From: Kiritimatiellia bacterium
GTDB lineage: Bacteria > Verrucomicrobiota > Kiritimatiellia > RFP12 > UBA1067
Direction: 5' to 3'
Length of the DNA stretch: 7,893 nt
NCBI GenBank assembly: GCA_017430155.1
Contig: JAFRNO010000025.1
Location: 1-7,893 of the forward strand
Below the pieces are notes generated by a model. That model saw only the letters and a list, made by a program, of their open reading frames with translations, searched no databases and was not told where the DNA came from. Of the stretch, positions 1-6,241 are shown piece after piece (the first letter of the stretch is position 1; every line of letters begins with the position of its first letter). Made by a program: the position numbers and the translations under genes.

Positions 1-375
1 CACGTTGTTGATATAGACCTTGGAGACGCGCCCCCGAGCCTCGATGGTCACGTTCGTCACGTCGCCCACGATGTTCGTGGTGGAGGTATGGGTGATCTCC
101 GGATGGAAGTTGATGCACCCGCTCGTGAAGGTTTTCCCGCTGTAGGGGCAGTGCACCACCTCGTTCGTAAACCGCACGAAATTGTTGATCGCCGGATAGG
201 CCGTATTGCTGACGTTCGCCTCCACGATGTTGTGCAAGTCGCCGGTGTCGAAGTAGCCGTTGCCGTTCACGTCCTTGCCGCCGTTGAAGTAGAACACCGC
301 GTCGTCAAACACATGCGCGCCGGCGGGCACGGCGGCCATCGCCAGCGCAAACAGCACCATCTTGACTCTCTTCAC
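1..375 (-). CDS. Secreted LamG-like hypothetical protein, N-terminal part (3' end outside window)
   Basis: Reading leftward from a GTG at 375-373, the frame stays open to base 1, giving 125 residues of a longer protein. It begins with a Sec signal peptide (KR, then a hydrophobic run, then PAGA; cleavage near residue 20). Right after it comes a dockerin/EF-hand-like calcium loop, DVNGNGYFDTGDL, at residues 35-47, with D35, N37, N39, G40 and D46 in the usual positions. The rest is rich in N, T and V (TTNIVGDVTNVTIEARG), as in beta-sandwich domains. Proteins with this start in Kiritimatiellota/Lentisphaerota often carry a LamG (concanavalin-like) domain further on; that part is not visible, so the LamG label is inference. 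The upstream ATG at 380 is followed at once by TCG TGA and cannot be the start. ATG at 360-358 is an alternative. The gene is divergent from the glycoside hydrolase at 512 and has its own promoter. Confidence 0.72.
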   Translation of the reverse strand, partial: MKRVKMVLFALAMAAVPAGAHVFDDAVFYFNGGKDVNGNGYFDTGDLHNIVEANVSNTAYPAINNFVRFTNEVVHCPYSGKTFTSGCINFHPEITHTSTTNIVGDVTNVTIEARGRVSKVYINNV

Positions 376-382
376 GACATGG

Positions 383-390
383 TCCTTTCT
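383..390 (-). promoter_or_regulatory. Ribosome binding site deciding the GTG start at 375
   Basis: On the minus strand AGAAAGGA lies 7 nt before GTG (375-373). It is only 2 nt from the ATG at 380, which opens a two-codon dead-end frame. The same GAAAGG-type site precedes the starts at 4027 and 6109, so it looks like the standard Shine-Dalgarno of this genome. Confidence 0.7.
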
Positions 391-426
391 GAGGGTGAGA
401 AACACTTGCAGGTAAAAAACGCATAT

Positions 427-456
427 AGTCTACCACCCCGTGCCACGGCCTGTCAA
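427..456 (-). promoter_or_regulatory. Sigma-70-type promoter for the gene at 375
   Basis: On the minus strand there is a perfect TTGACA -35 box (456-451), an 18-bp spacer and TAGACT as -10 (432-427). Transcription would start near 420, leaving a leader of about 45 nt before the GTG start. The box match is seen directly; activity is inferred. Confidence 0.55.
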
Positions 457-475
457 TCTGGTTCGCGAATGAGTC

Positions 476-504
476 TTGTTTAAATCCATTGAATATGATA
501 TGAT
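476..504 (+). promoter_or_regulatory. Extended -10 promoter for the glycoside hydrolase gene
   Basis: TTGTTT (476-481), a 17-bp spacer and TATGAT (499-504) form a sigma-70-like promoter. The bases before the -10 are TGA, giving an extended -10 (TGATATGAT). A second TATGAT at 494-499 overlaps it. The predicted transcription start is 511-512, exactly at the ATG of the downstream gene, which suggests a leaderless message. Confidence 0.5.
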
Positions 505-511
505 GACGCCG

Positions 512-2629
512 ATGAGAGATATCGTCAAGATTTTCGTCGTAGGGCTGCTGCTTGCCGCCACGACGTCCCTGCCCGCCGGTTTTCCTCCATACGTCCCGCA
601 GAACCCCATTCGCGACGTGACGGGAAAGAAAACGGGGTTCTTCCACGTAGAGAAGCAGGCGGACGGACGCTGGTGGGTAATCGACCCCGCCGGATACGGG
701 TTTGTGCCCATCGGCGTGGACCAATGCAGGCTCGAACACCATCCCGGTTACAAGGAACTCATGTTGGCCAAACACGGAACGGCCGAGGAATGGGAAGCCG
801 AGACCGTCGCCCGCCTGAAGGATTGGGGCTTCACGCTGTTCGGCGGCGCTTGCTCGCACAGACTTTTCCACAAGGGCATCGCGCATACCATCTACCCGTG
901 GGTTGGGGAACCCTACTCCTTCGACGGCGGCGAGAAAGCCATCCTCAAGGGGACCGGCCACCCCGGAACGGCCTTTCCCAACGTGTTCGATCCCGGGTTC
1001 GAGGAGTATTGCCGCCGCTGCACAAAACGCGTGTTCGCACCCCAGAAGAACGACCCATGGCTGTTTGGGTGGTTCTTCGACAACGAACTGGCGTGGTGGG
1101 GCAACCAACATGAGATGATGGACTGCTACGGCCTCGTTGACGCCATCGCCGCGTTGCCGCCGGAGCATTCGGCACGCAAGGCGCATGACGGCTTCTTCGC
1201 CGCACACCGGAGCGAATGGCCGGCGGCGAAGATCCGCCGCGAGTTCATGCGCCTCGTGGCGGAACGCTACTTCGGCATCATCACGTCGGCCATCCGGGAG
1301 GCGGATCCCAATCACATGGTCCTCGGTTGCCGTTTCGCGGGAGTCGGCGAAACCAGCGTGGCGCCGGAGGTGTGGGAAGCCGCCGGGCGGCATCTGGACA
1401 TCGTCACGTTCAACAATTACCCCTGGGCCGATCTGGAGCGCAGGCGGGTGCTCGTGTCTGAAGCCTCCTCGCAGACCGTCACCGACCGCTACGCGGAAAT
1501 CTACCGCCTGACGGGCCGTCCGTTGATGGTCACGGAATGGAGCTTCCCGGCACTTGACCGCGGGATGCCATGCACGTGGGGGGCGGGCATGAGGGTCAAG
1601 ACACAGGCGGAACGCGTCCAGGCGTGCGAACTTGTCGCCAAGACGTTCCTGTCCTGTCCGCAAGTCGTGGGCTACGACTACTTCATGTGGCGCGACCAAC
1701 CTGCCGTTGCAGTTTCCTCCACGTCCAAAGAAAACTGCAACTACGGGCTGGTGGATGCGGACGGGAATCCATACGCGGACCTCACGGCCATGTTCAGAAG
1801 GCTCCATGCGGAGGTCGGATTCTGGCGCCGGGCCGAAACCCCTTCCGAGAATGCCGTTCCGGATTCCTGCATGCCGCAGTCCGCAGCGGAATATGTGCGC
1901 CGCCGTCGGGCACAAGGGGGCAAGCCGGGATTCTCCTGTTCCACGGGCGCCGGGCCAATCGCGCGGATCGAGGGAATCGGATCGCTCAACGTCTGCATCG
2001 ACTGCAAGGTGGGCGAGAAGAGGGGATACCCCCTCGCAAGACAGGTTGAGGATGTGCGGTCGGAGACTGGTCCCGAGGGGTTGTCGTCAACGGTCGTGGT
2101 GTCGACGGGATGTTTTTGTGAAACGACGTTTGAATGCGAGGTCCGGCTGACGCCGCTTCACGACGGGTCGTTCCTGGCGGAGTTCCGGCGCGTGAAGAAC
2201 CGCGGTCCTTCGTCCATCACGTTCGGAACGTGCTTTTTCTTCCCGGCGACGGCATTTCCGGCTGAGAGCGCATATCCCCTCCGTCAGGCTCCGATGGTCT
2301 GGAACGAGCCGCGTCGGCTGGCGTGGCGCGAAAAGGGAGGTGTCCGCGAATTGGGCTGTGAAACATGGAGCGCGGCATGGTCGCCACGAAGCGCATTCTG
2401 GCTTGGCAAGCAGGGGGACGTTCATCCCGACGCGATGTTCCAATGCAGGCACCCCGTCACCCTCGGGGCGGGAGAAGAATGGACGCCGCCGCAGGAAGGC
2501 CTGTTCTTTATCCGAGTCTGGTGGCGTGGGGCAGGCGGCGGAAGACGGACTCGCGCCACTCGCGCCAACGGCGCACCCCTCCCGCATGGAGAGCCGCCAT
2601 CTTGGCGGCGCACCGTCACCTCACGATGA
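512..2629 (+). CDS. Exported agarase-like (GH50-type) clan GH-A glycoside hydrolase
   Basis: A 705-residue protein with a Sec signal peptide (MRDIVKIFVVGLLLAATTSLPA, cut near residue 22), so it should act outside the cytoplasm on a polysaccharide. Residues about 35-425 look like a clan GH-A TIM barrel: GRWWVIDPAGYGFVPIGVD near the start, FGWFFDNELAW with candidate acid/base E192, VTEWSF with candidate nucleophile E342, then YFMWRDQPA and NYGLVD. This series resembles GH50 beta-agarases and their uncharacterised relatives; the substrate cannot be read from sequence. Residues about 460-675 form an unrecognised beta-rich C-terminal domain. The last 30 or so residues after FFIRVWW are Arg/Pro-rich and run through a 9-bp tandem repeat and a palindrome, so the native end may have been earlier. 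ATG 512 was chosen because the signal peptide begins there. ATG 500 and 503 and TTG 476 are in frame upstream, and none has a Shine-Dalgarno. Confidence 0.82.
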   Translation: MRDIVKIFVVGLLLAATTSLPAGFPPYVPQNPIRDVTGKKTGFFHVEKQADGRWWVIDPAGYGFVPIGVDQCRLEHHPGYKELMLAKHGTAEEWEAETVARLKDWGFTLFGGACSHRLFHKGIAHTIYPWVGEPYSFDGGEKAILKGTGHPGTAFPNVFDPGFEEYCRRCTKRVFAPQKNDPWLFGWFFDNELAWWGNQHEMMDCYGLVDAIAALPPEHSARKAHDGFFAAHRSEWPAAKIRREFMRLVAERYFGIITSAIREADPNHMVLGCRFAGVGETSVAPEVWEAAGRHLDIVTFNNYPWADLERRRVLVSEASSQTVTDRYAEIYRLTGRPLMVTEWSFPALDRGMPCTWGAGMRVKTQAERVQACELVAKTFLSCPQVVGYDYFMWRDQPAVAVSSTSKENCNYGLVDADGNPYADLTAMFRRLHAEVGFWRRAETPSENAVPDSCMPQSAAEYVRRRRAQGGKPGFSCSTGAGPIARIEGIGSLNVCIDCKVGEKRGYPLARQVEDVRSETGPEGLSSTVVVSTGCFCETTFECEVRLTPLHDGSFLAEFRRVKNRGPSSITFGTCFFFPATAFPAESAYPLRQAPMVWNEPRRLAWREKGGVRELGCETWSAAWSPRSAFWLGKQGDVHPDAMFQCRHPVTLGAGEEWTPPQEGLFFIRVWWRGAGGGRRTRATRANGAPLPHGEPPSWRRTVTSR
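2549..2566 (+). repeat. Perfect tandem 9-bp duplication (ACTCGCGCC x2)
   Basis: Two adjacent copies, 2549-2557 and 2558-2566, lie in the last part of the glycoside hydrolase gene and encode TRATRA. Being in frame, the duplication does not break the reading frame. It marks the start of the atypical C-terminal tail. Confidence 0.6.
2593..2609. repeat. GC-rich palindrome at the convergent gene ends
   Basis: GCCGCC-ATCTT-GGCGGC is a perfect 6-bp stem with a 5-nt loop. It sits just inside the 3' end of the glycoside hydrolase gene and 63 bp beyond the stop of the leftward gene that ends at 2672. Both strands would form the hairpin, but neither has a T-tract after it. It is therefore not a standard intrinsic terminator; it could be a REP-like element or an mRNA 3'-end stabiliser. 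The palindrome is certain; the role is not. Confidence 0.5.
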
Positions 2630-2671
2630 CCGTCGTGCCGTTCTGGAAACACAGATCGCCCACGCGTCCAG

Positions 2672-4027
2672 TTATTCAAGCGTGAGGAAGAGACGGTAGC
2701 AAAGCGTCGGCAGAACGCTGTTGTCCGTCGTATCTGGACTCCGCGCGCCTCGGCTTGAACTGCGCACGTTCTTTGCCTCGTTCCAAACGGAACCGCCGCG
2801 GACGACACGGCCGGAGCCACCGCTCGTATCGGGCGTGGCGGCACCGCGCGGATCAGTCACCGCAGCCGTTCCAAGGCTGAACTTTCTCCAGTCGTGGCAC
2901 CATTCATCATGGTTGCCCAGCATGTCGTAGAGGCCCCATCCGTTCGGACGCTTCAGACCGGCATTGTGATAGGTGCTGTCGCCGTTGGCCCTGTACCACG
3001 CAAGTTCGGCCAGCGTCTCGCTTGTGGCTCCGTTCTCCGAAATCGTGGAAGTTCCGTCGTAGAACATGCCCGTCGTTCCGGCGCGGCAGGCATATTCCCA
3101 TTGCGCCTCGGTCGGCAGGTCGAGCGTGGTGAATCCTGTCTTCTCCCGCCACTTCGCAAGCACAGAATCGGCGTCGATCGAGGCGGACGCCGGCCAGTTC
3201 GTGCCAAGGTCGGAGCCGCGAATCTGGTTATAGGTGACCCTGTTCGCCGTCTCGTTGCCGTATGAGAGGTGCGTCTCGTCGCCCGTCGTGATGTACGCAT
3301 GCTGGTTGCGCGTGACGGGGAAAACCGCCACGTAGAAACCCTTCGTCAGCGTCACGCGATGCGGATATTCGTATATGGTGTACCATGGCATGTTCCAGGC
3401 CGCCGGGAAACGATCTCCAGTCGGTATGCCCAGCCCCTCCATGTCCAGCCCCATCGTATACGTCCCCGGCGGCACGTAGCGCATCACGACCTTGCTCTTC
3501 TTGTAGGCCGTGCTGTTCGTCACGCCCGTCCACACGATCGCGTCCTGCCATGCGGGATCGACCTCTGGCCCCGTGTGGAAGGTGCTGCCCCAGGTCCATG
3601 CGCCGTACGCGCTGGCGGAGTTGGTGAGGTCGTAGGCGGTCACCCACGTCACCTGCGCTGGATCGGTCTTGTCCTTCGAGACGTCGATGATGAGGTAAGG
3701 CGGGAACTCGCGCGGCACGAGCTCGAACCGGAGGTTCTCAAGAACCTCGCCGTCGTAGGGCGTGAGCGTGGGGTCGAACACGATGGTGTTCAGCTTCGCG
3801 CCTGTCACGCACAGGCGGTCGCCTGAAAAGGCGGCGTCGGGCATCGGGAGCAGGGTTCCGTCGCGATACACGTTCACGGCGACCTGGCACGGTTTGTCCG
3901 TGACGAGGGTGTAGTCAATGTCCACCTTCCGGCTCCATGGCCACCGCTGACGCACGACGACGGAATCGACCGTGGCCGCAGAGGCCAGGCCGGCGGAAAG
4001 AAGAAATGCTGCAAGAAACGTTCTCAT
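2672..4027 (-). CDS. Secreted FGE/SUMF1-fold protein, paralogue A, lacking catalytic cysteines
   Basis: A 451-residue protein with a signal peptide (MRTFLAAFLLSAGLASA, cut near residue 17). Residues 18-115 are a beta-rich N-terminal domain (VRQRWPWSRKVDIDY, PMPDAAFSGDR). A linker with TAYDLTNSASAYGAW (130-144) leads into an FGE/SUMF1 domain from about 180. Its hallmarks are VMRYVPPGTYTMG (181-193), LPTEAQWEYACRAG (304-317), NGWGLYDMLGN (362-372), EWCHDW and RGGSVW (410-415). True FGEs carry two catalytic cysteines just after the GGSW motif; here that segment reads NEAKNVRSSSRG with none. Formylglycine generation is therefore unlikely, and a binding or structural role fits better. It is the last gene of the 6109-2672 unit, 24 bp after paralogue B. 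GAAAGGA lies 8 nt before the ATG. The substrate or partner is unknown. Confidence 0.85.
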   Translation of the reverse strand: MRTFLAAFLLSAGLASAATVDSVVVRQRWPWSRKVDIDYTLVTDKPCQVAVNVYRDGTLLPMPDAAFSGDRLCVTGAKLNTIVFDPTLTPYDGEVLENLRFELVPREFPPYLIIDVSKDKTDPAQVTWVTAYDLTNSASAYGAWTWGSTFHTGPEVDPAWQDAIVWTGVTNSTAYKKSKVVMRYVPPGTYTMGLDMEGLGIPTGDRFPAAWNMPWYTIYEYPHRVTLTKGFYVAVFPVTRNQHAYITTGDETHLSYGNETANRVTYNQIRGSDLGTNWPASASIDADSVLAKWREKTGFTTLDLPTEAQWEYACRAGTTGMFYDGTSTISENGATSETLAELAWYRANGDSTYHNAGLKRPNGWGLYDMLGNHDEWCHDWRKFSLGTAAVTDPRGAATPDTSGGSGRVVRGGSVWNEAKNVRSSSRGARSPDTTDNSVLPTLCYRLFLTLE

Positions 4028-4051
4028 GATTGAAATCCTTTCTCGTGCACA

Positions 4052-5377
4052 TCAAGGAATCGTGAGGAAGAAACGATAGCCGAGCGTCGGAGAGTTGCTG
4101 CCGTCGTTGACGTCCGGCGCCATCGACGCGCGGAATGGGCAGTGGCAGAACTTCGCCTGCGCCCAGACGGTGCCGCCGCGGATGGCGCGCGAGGAGCCGG
4201 AAGCAAGCCCTTGGGGATCGGTGGCGTCGCCGGAAGGATAGTTGGAACCACTGCCGCCAACCCAGTCGAGGCACAGTTCGTTGACGTTGCCCAGCATGTC
4301 ATAGAAACCCCAGCCGTTCGGCTGTTTCTGCCCCGGCACCATGTAGTAATTGTTCGGATCGGTATTCTTGTACCAGGCCAGCAAATCCAGCGTCTCGCTC
4401 GTCGAGCCGTCTTCGGCGATGGTGGACGAACCGTCGTAGAACCAGCCGGTGGCACCCGCGCGACAGGCGTATTCCCATTGTGCCTCCGTCGGGAGGTCGA
4501 ACGTCTCGTAGCCGGTCTTGGCGCGGAGGACGCCCACGATGGAATCTGGATCGACCGCCGCCGAGGCCGGCCAGCCAGCCCCCAGGTCGGCGCCGCGCAG
4601 CCTGTTGTAGTTGTCCCACCGGCGCGGCGAAGTCACGGTCGAAGGCGTCATCGAGACGAGATTCGTGATGTACGAGTTCTGGCCGGTCGTCGTCGGGAAC
4701 ACCGCCGCGTAGAAGCCCTTCGTCAGCGTCACGTTGTGCTGACGAAGGCCGAGCCGCCACCAATCGTAATTCCAGCTCGACGGGATGCCGCCCGCCGCGC
4801 CCATCGAGAACGTCCCCGGCGGCACGTAGCGCATCACGAGCTTGCTGGTCTTGTACGCCGTGCCGTTCGTCACGCCCGTCCACACGACCGTGTCCTCCCA
4901 GCGGGAGTCGATCTCGCCGCCCGTGTGGAACGTGCGGCCCCACTCCCATGCGCCGTACGCGCTCGCGGAGTTGGTGAGGTCGTAGGCCGTGATCCACGTC
5001 ACCTGCCCCGGGTCCGTCTTGGGCTTGGAGAGGTCGAACACCACGTAGAGCGGCATCTCGCGCGCCGTGACCTCGAAGCGAAGCGCCGTCATCACGCGGT
5101 TGGTGTACGGCGTGAGGGACGGGTCGAAGACGATGTGGCGCGCGCCGGACGCGACGTTGTGCCGGTCGCCGGAGAAGGCTGCGTCGGGCATCGGCACGCG
5201 CGCGTCACCCTGGAAGACGGCCACGTCGATCTGCTGGGGCCTGTCGGTTGTGAGATTGTACGTGATGTCCACCTTCTGGCTCCACGGCCACCGCTGGCGC
5301 ACGGACACGTTGTCGACCGTGGCCGCCGACAGAAGCCCGGCGACGAGAAGAACAGTTGCTGCAAGAAGTCTCTTCAT
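4052..5377 (-). CDS. Secreted FGE/SUMF1-fold protein, paralogue B, with a CHC motif at the active-site segment
   Basis: A 441-residue protein built like its downstream neighbour: signal peptide (MKRLLAATVLLVAGLLSA), N-terminal beta-rich domain (VRQRWPWSQKVDITY, PMPDAAFSGDR), TAYDLTNSASAYGAW (130-144), then an FGE/SUMF1 domain. The domain shows VMRYVPPGTFSMG (181-193), LPTEAQWEYACRAG (295-308), NGWGFYDMLGN (354-364) and RGGTVW (400-405). After GG401-402 the catalytic segment reads AQAKFCHC. By alignment from GG, C411 falls where the second FGE cysteine lies, but the first is missing, so classical copper-dependent FGE activity is doubtful. The gene starts 30 bp after the stop of the gene ending at 5408, and AAGGA precedes the ATG by 9 nt. 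GNVNELCLDW replaces the usual GNVWEWC-type motif. Together with paralogue A it forms a tandem duplication. Function is unknown; binding on the cell surface is inference. Confidence 0.85.
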   Translation of the reverse strand: MKRLLAATVLLVAGLLSAATVDNVSVRQRWPWSQKVDITYNLTTDRPQQIDVAVFQGDARVPMPDAAFSGDRHNVASGARHIVFDPSLTPYTNRVMTALRFEVTAREMPLYVVFDLSKPKTDPGQVTWITAYDLTNSASAYGAWEWGRTFHTGGEIDSRWEDTVVWTGVTNGTAYKTSKLVMRYVPPGTFSMGAAGGIPSSWNYDWWRLGLRQHNVTLTKGFYAAVFPTTTGQNSYITNLVSMTPSTVTSPRRWDNYNRLRGADLGAGWPASAAVDPDSIVGVLRAKTGYETFDLPTEAQWEYACRAGATGWFYDGSSTIAEDGSTSETLDLLAWYKNTDPNNYYMVPGQKQPNGWGFYDMLGNVNELCLDWVGGSGSNYPSGDATDPQGLASGSSRAIRGGTVWAQAKFCHCPFRASMAPDVNDGSNSPTLGYRFFLTIP

Positions 5378-5407
5378 TTTACGATTTCCTTCCCTTCGGA
5401 ATGCGAC

Positions 5408-6109
5408 TTACTTGAACTGGATGATCGTCGCCATGTTGGGACGCCAGACGGATGCCACGAGCGAGCCGCCGCCTTCGCCGACGAGCGACACGTCGAACCA
5501 GCCGAAACCCCAGCCTTGGCGAAGGTTCCAGACGATCCAGCCACCGTCCGCCGTCGGGCCGGAGAAGGTCTTGTCCCCCGTCTGCCGGGCGAGCACGATG
5601 TGGGCGTCGCTTTCGCCGTCGATCCAGTCGGCGTCATATCCGATCACGATCCGACCGTCGGCGACTCCCGGGCGTTCCGTGCGGTTCCACGGCTTCGCCG
5701 TACTCGCGTCAACGGCGATTCCGTCCAAGGATGCCCCGCGCGCCGCGCTCTGCACGAACGCCACCCTTCCCGTCACCGTCTCCAGCGCAGCCCCGCCTGC
5801 GCCGAGGTAGGTCAGTTCGAGCGTACACACGTCCTCGCCGTTGGGCACGGCCAAGAAATGTGCCGTTTCAAGCTCTTCGCCGGAACGCGTGACGGTCGTG
5901 GTGGCCTCTCCGTCCATGCAGATCGTCTTCAGCGTCGCCGACGTGGCGGATGGGCACGCCGCCCACGGCACGCGAACCTCGTTCGTAAAGGCCACCTGCC
6001 AGTATCTGGGGACACCCTCGCACATGCGGTCAAGCACGGCTTCGGCAGCCTCCGCCGACGACATCGCGGCAATTCCCATCGCCGCAACAATCATCATCAA
6101 CTTCTTCAT
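5408..6109 (-). CDS. Small exported protein of unknown function
   Basis: I do not recognise this 233-residue protein. It starts with a clear Sec signal peptide (MKKLMMIVAAMGIAAMSSAEA, cut near residue 21). The mature part looks all-beta, perhaps as two halves. Residues about 24-125 contain WQVAFTNEVRVPW and four cysteines in the whole protein (30, 52, 64, 95). Residues about 128-233 contain IAVDAST, YDADWIDG, GGWIVWNLRQGWGFGWFDVSLV and a short strand ATIIQFK at the very end. It is the first gene of the leftward unit, 30 bp before paralogue B, so it is probably co-expressed with the two FGE-fold proteins. The ATG at 6109 is supported by GAAAGG 7 nt upstream and by the signal peptide. The in-frame ATG at 6154 lies within a hairpin repeat and is rejected. 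A secreted or surface partner is inferred from context only. Confidence 0.75.
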   Translation of the reverse strand: MKKLMMIVAAMGIAAMSSAEAAEAVLDRMCEGVPRYWQVAFTNEVRVPWAACPSATSATLKTICMDGEATTTVTRSGEELETAHFLAVPNGEDVCTLELTYLGAGGAALETVTGRVAFVQSAARGASLDGIAVDASTAKPWNRTERPGVADGRIVIGYDADWIDGESDAHIVLARQTGDKTFSGPTADGGWIVWNLRQGWGFGWFDVSLVGEGGGSLVASVWRPNMATIIQFK

Positions 6110-6116
6110 TGACTTA

Positions 6117-6122
6117 CCTTTC
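6117..6122 (-). promoter_or_regulatory. Ribosome binding site deciding the start at 6109
   Basis: GAAAGG on the minus strand lies 7 nt before ATG 6109-6107. It fixes the start there rather than at the in-frame ATG at 6154. It is 8 bp downstream of a hairpin whose pyrimidine arm repeats CCTTT, complementary to AAAGG of this site. Confidence 0.65.
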
Positions 6123-6130
6123 GCACTTGT

Positions 6131-6215
6131 TTGAGGACAAAGGACGAAGGACAAATGACAAAGGATTGTGCTTCCATCCTTTGTCCTCCGTCTTCTGTCC
6201 TCTGTCCTTTCTCAA
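6131..6215. repeat. Long imperfect inverted repeat made of 7-bp units
   Basis: Left arm 6131-6166 and right arm 6176-6215 enclose a 9-nt loop. Each arm is a degenerate heptamer array: on the plus strand the left arm reads GACAAAG, GACGAAG, GACAAAT, GACAAAG, and the reverse complement of the right arm reads GACAGAG, GACAGAA, GACGGAG, GACAAAG. The arms pair perfectly next to the loop (GACAAAGGAT) and again at the outer ends (TTGAG), with scattered mismatches between. From the promoter at 6242-6250 it would lie in the 5' leader of the operon starting at 6109. No T-tract follows on either side. Confidence 0.75.
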
Positions 6216-6241
6216 GACAAACGACATTCGGACATGGCGCT

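Larger units (their letters stand above)
2672..5377 (-). repeat. Tandem gene duplication (paralogues A and B)
   Basis: The two FGE-fold genes align head to tail at an offset of 1350 bp. Through residue 190 they are collinear with one compensated one-residue indel. DNA identity is high by eye in patches, for example 3597-3657 against 4947-5007 and about 3465-3535 against 4815-4885. Similarity falls in the loop after TMG/SMG (residues about 194-225) and in the segment after RGG near the C terminus. Confidence 0.8.

Noticed and set aside
305..1915. Long open frame on the minus strand opposite the hydrolase
   Set aside because: It lies antisense to a gene with clear signal peptide and catalytic motifs, is rich in R, H, A and P, and shows no domain or ribosome site. 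It is a shadow of GC-rich codon use.
2622..2637. Hairpin CACGA-TGACCG-TCGTG at the hydrolase stop codon as a terminator
   Set aside because: A 5-bp stem without a T-tract is expected by chance in GC-rich DNA.
2672..5377. Active sulfatase-maturing FGE enzymes
   Set aside because: Both copies lack the full catalytic cysteine pair after the GGSW-type motif, and there is no sulfatase gene in the window.
2672..5377. Diversity-generating retroelement target genes
   Set aside because: The fold and the place of divergence are suggestive, but there is no reverse transcriptase or template repeat here, and codon differences between the copies are not confined to adenine positions.
4142..6112. 656-codon open frame on the plus strand opposite paralogue B and the 233-residue protein
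   Set aside because: It is rich in R, H and V with no recognisable motif, spans two well-supported genes antisense, and reads through the intergenic spacer. It is a shadow frame.
6110..6154. N-terminal extension of the 233-residue protein to an ATG at 6154
   Set aside because: The extra 15 codons lie in the heptamer hairpin, while GAAAGG and a complete signal peptide point to ATG 6109.
6131..6215. Intrinsic terminator for the PATR gene
   Set aside because: The stem is long and mismatched, and no run of T follows on the minus strand.
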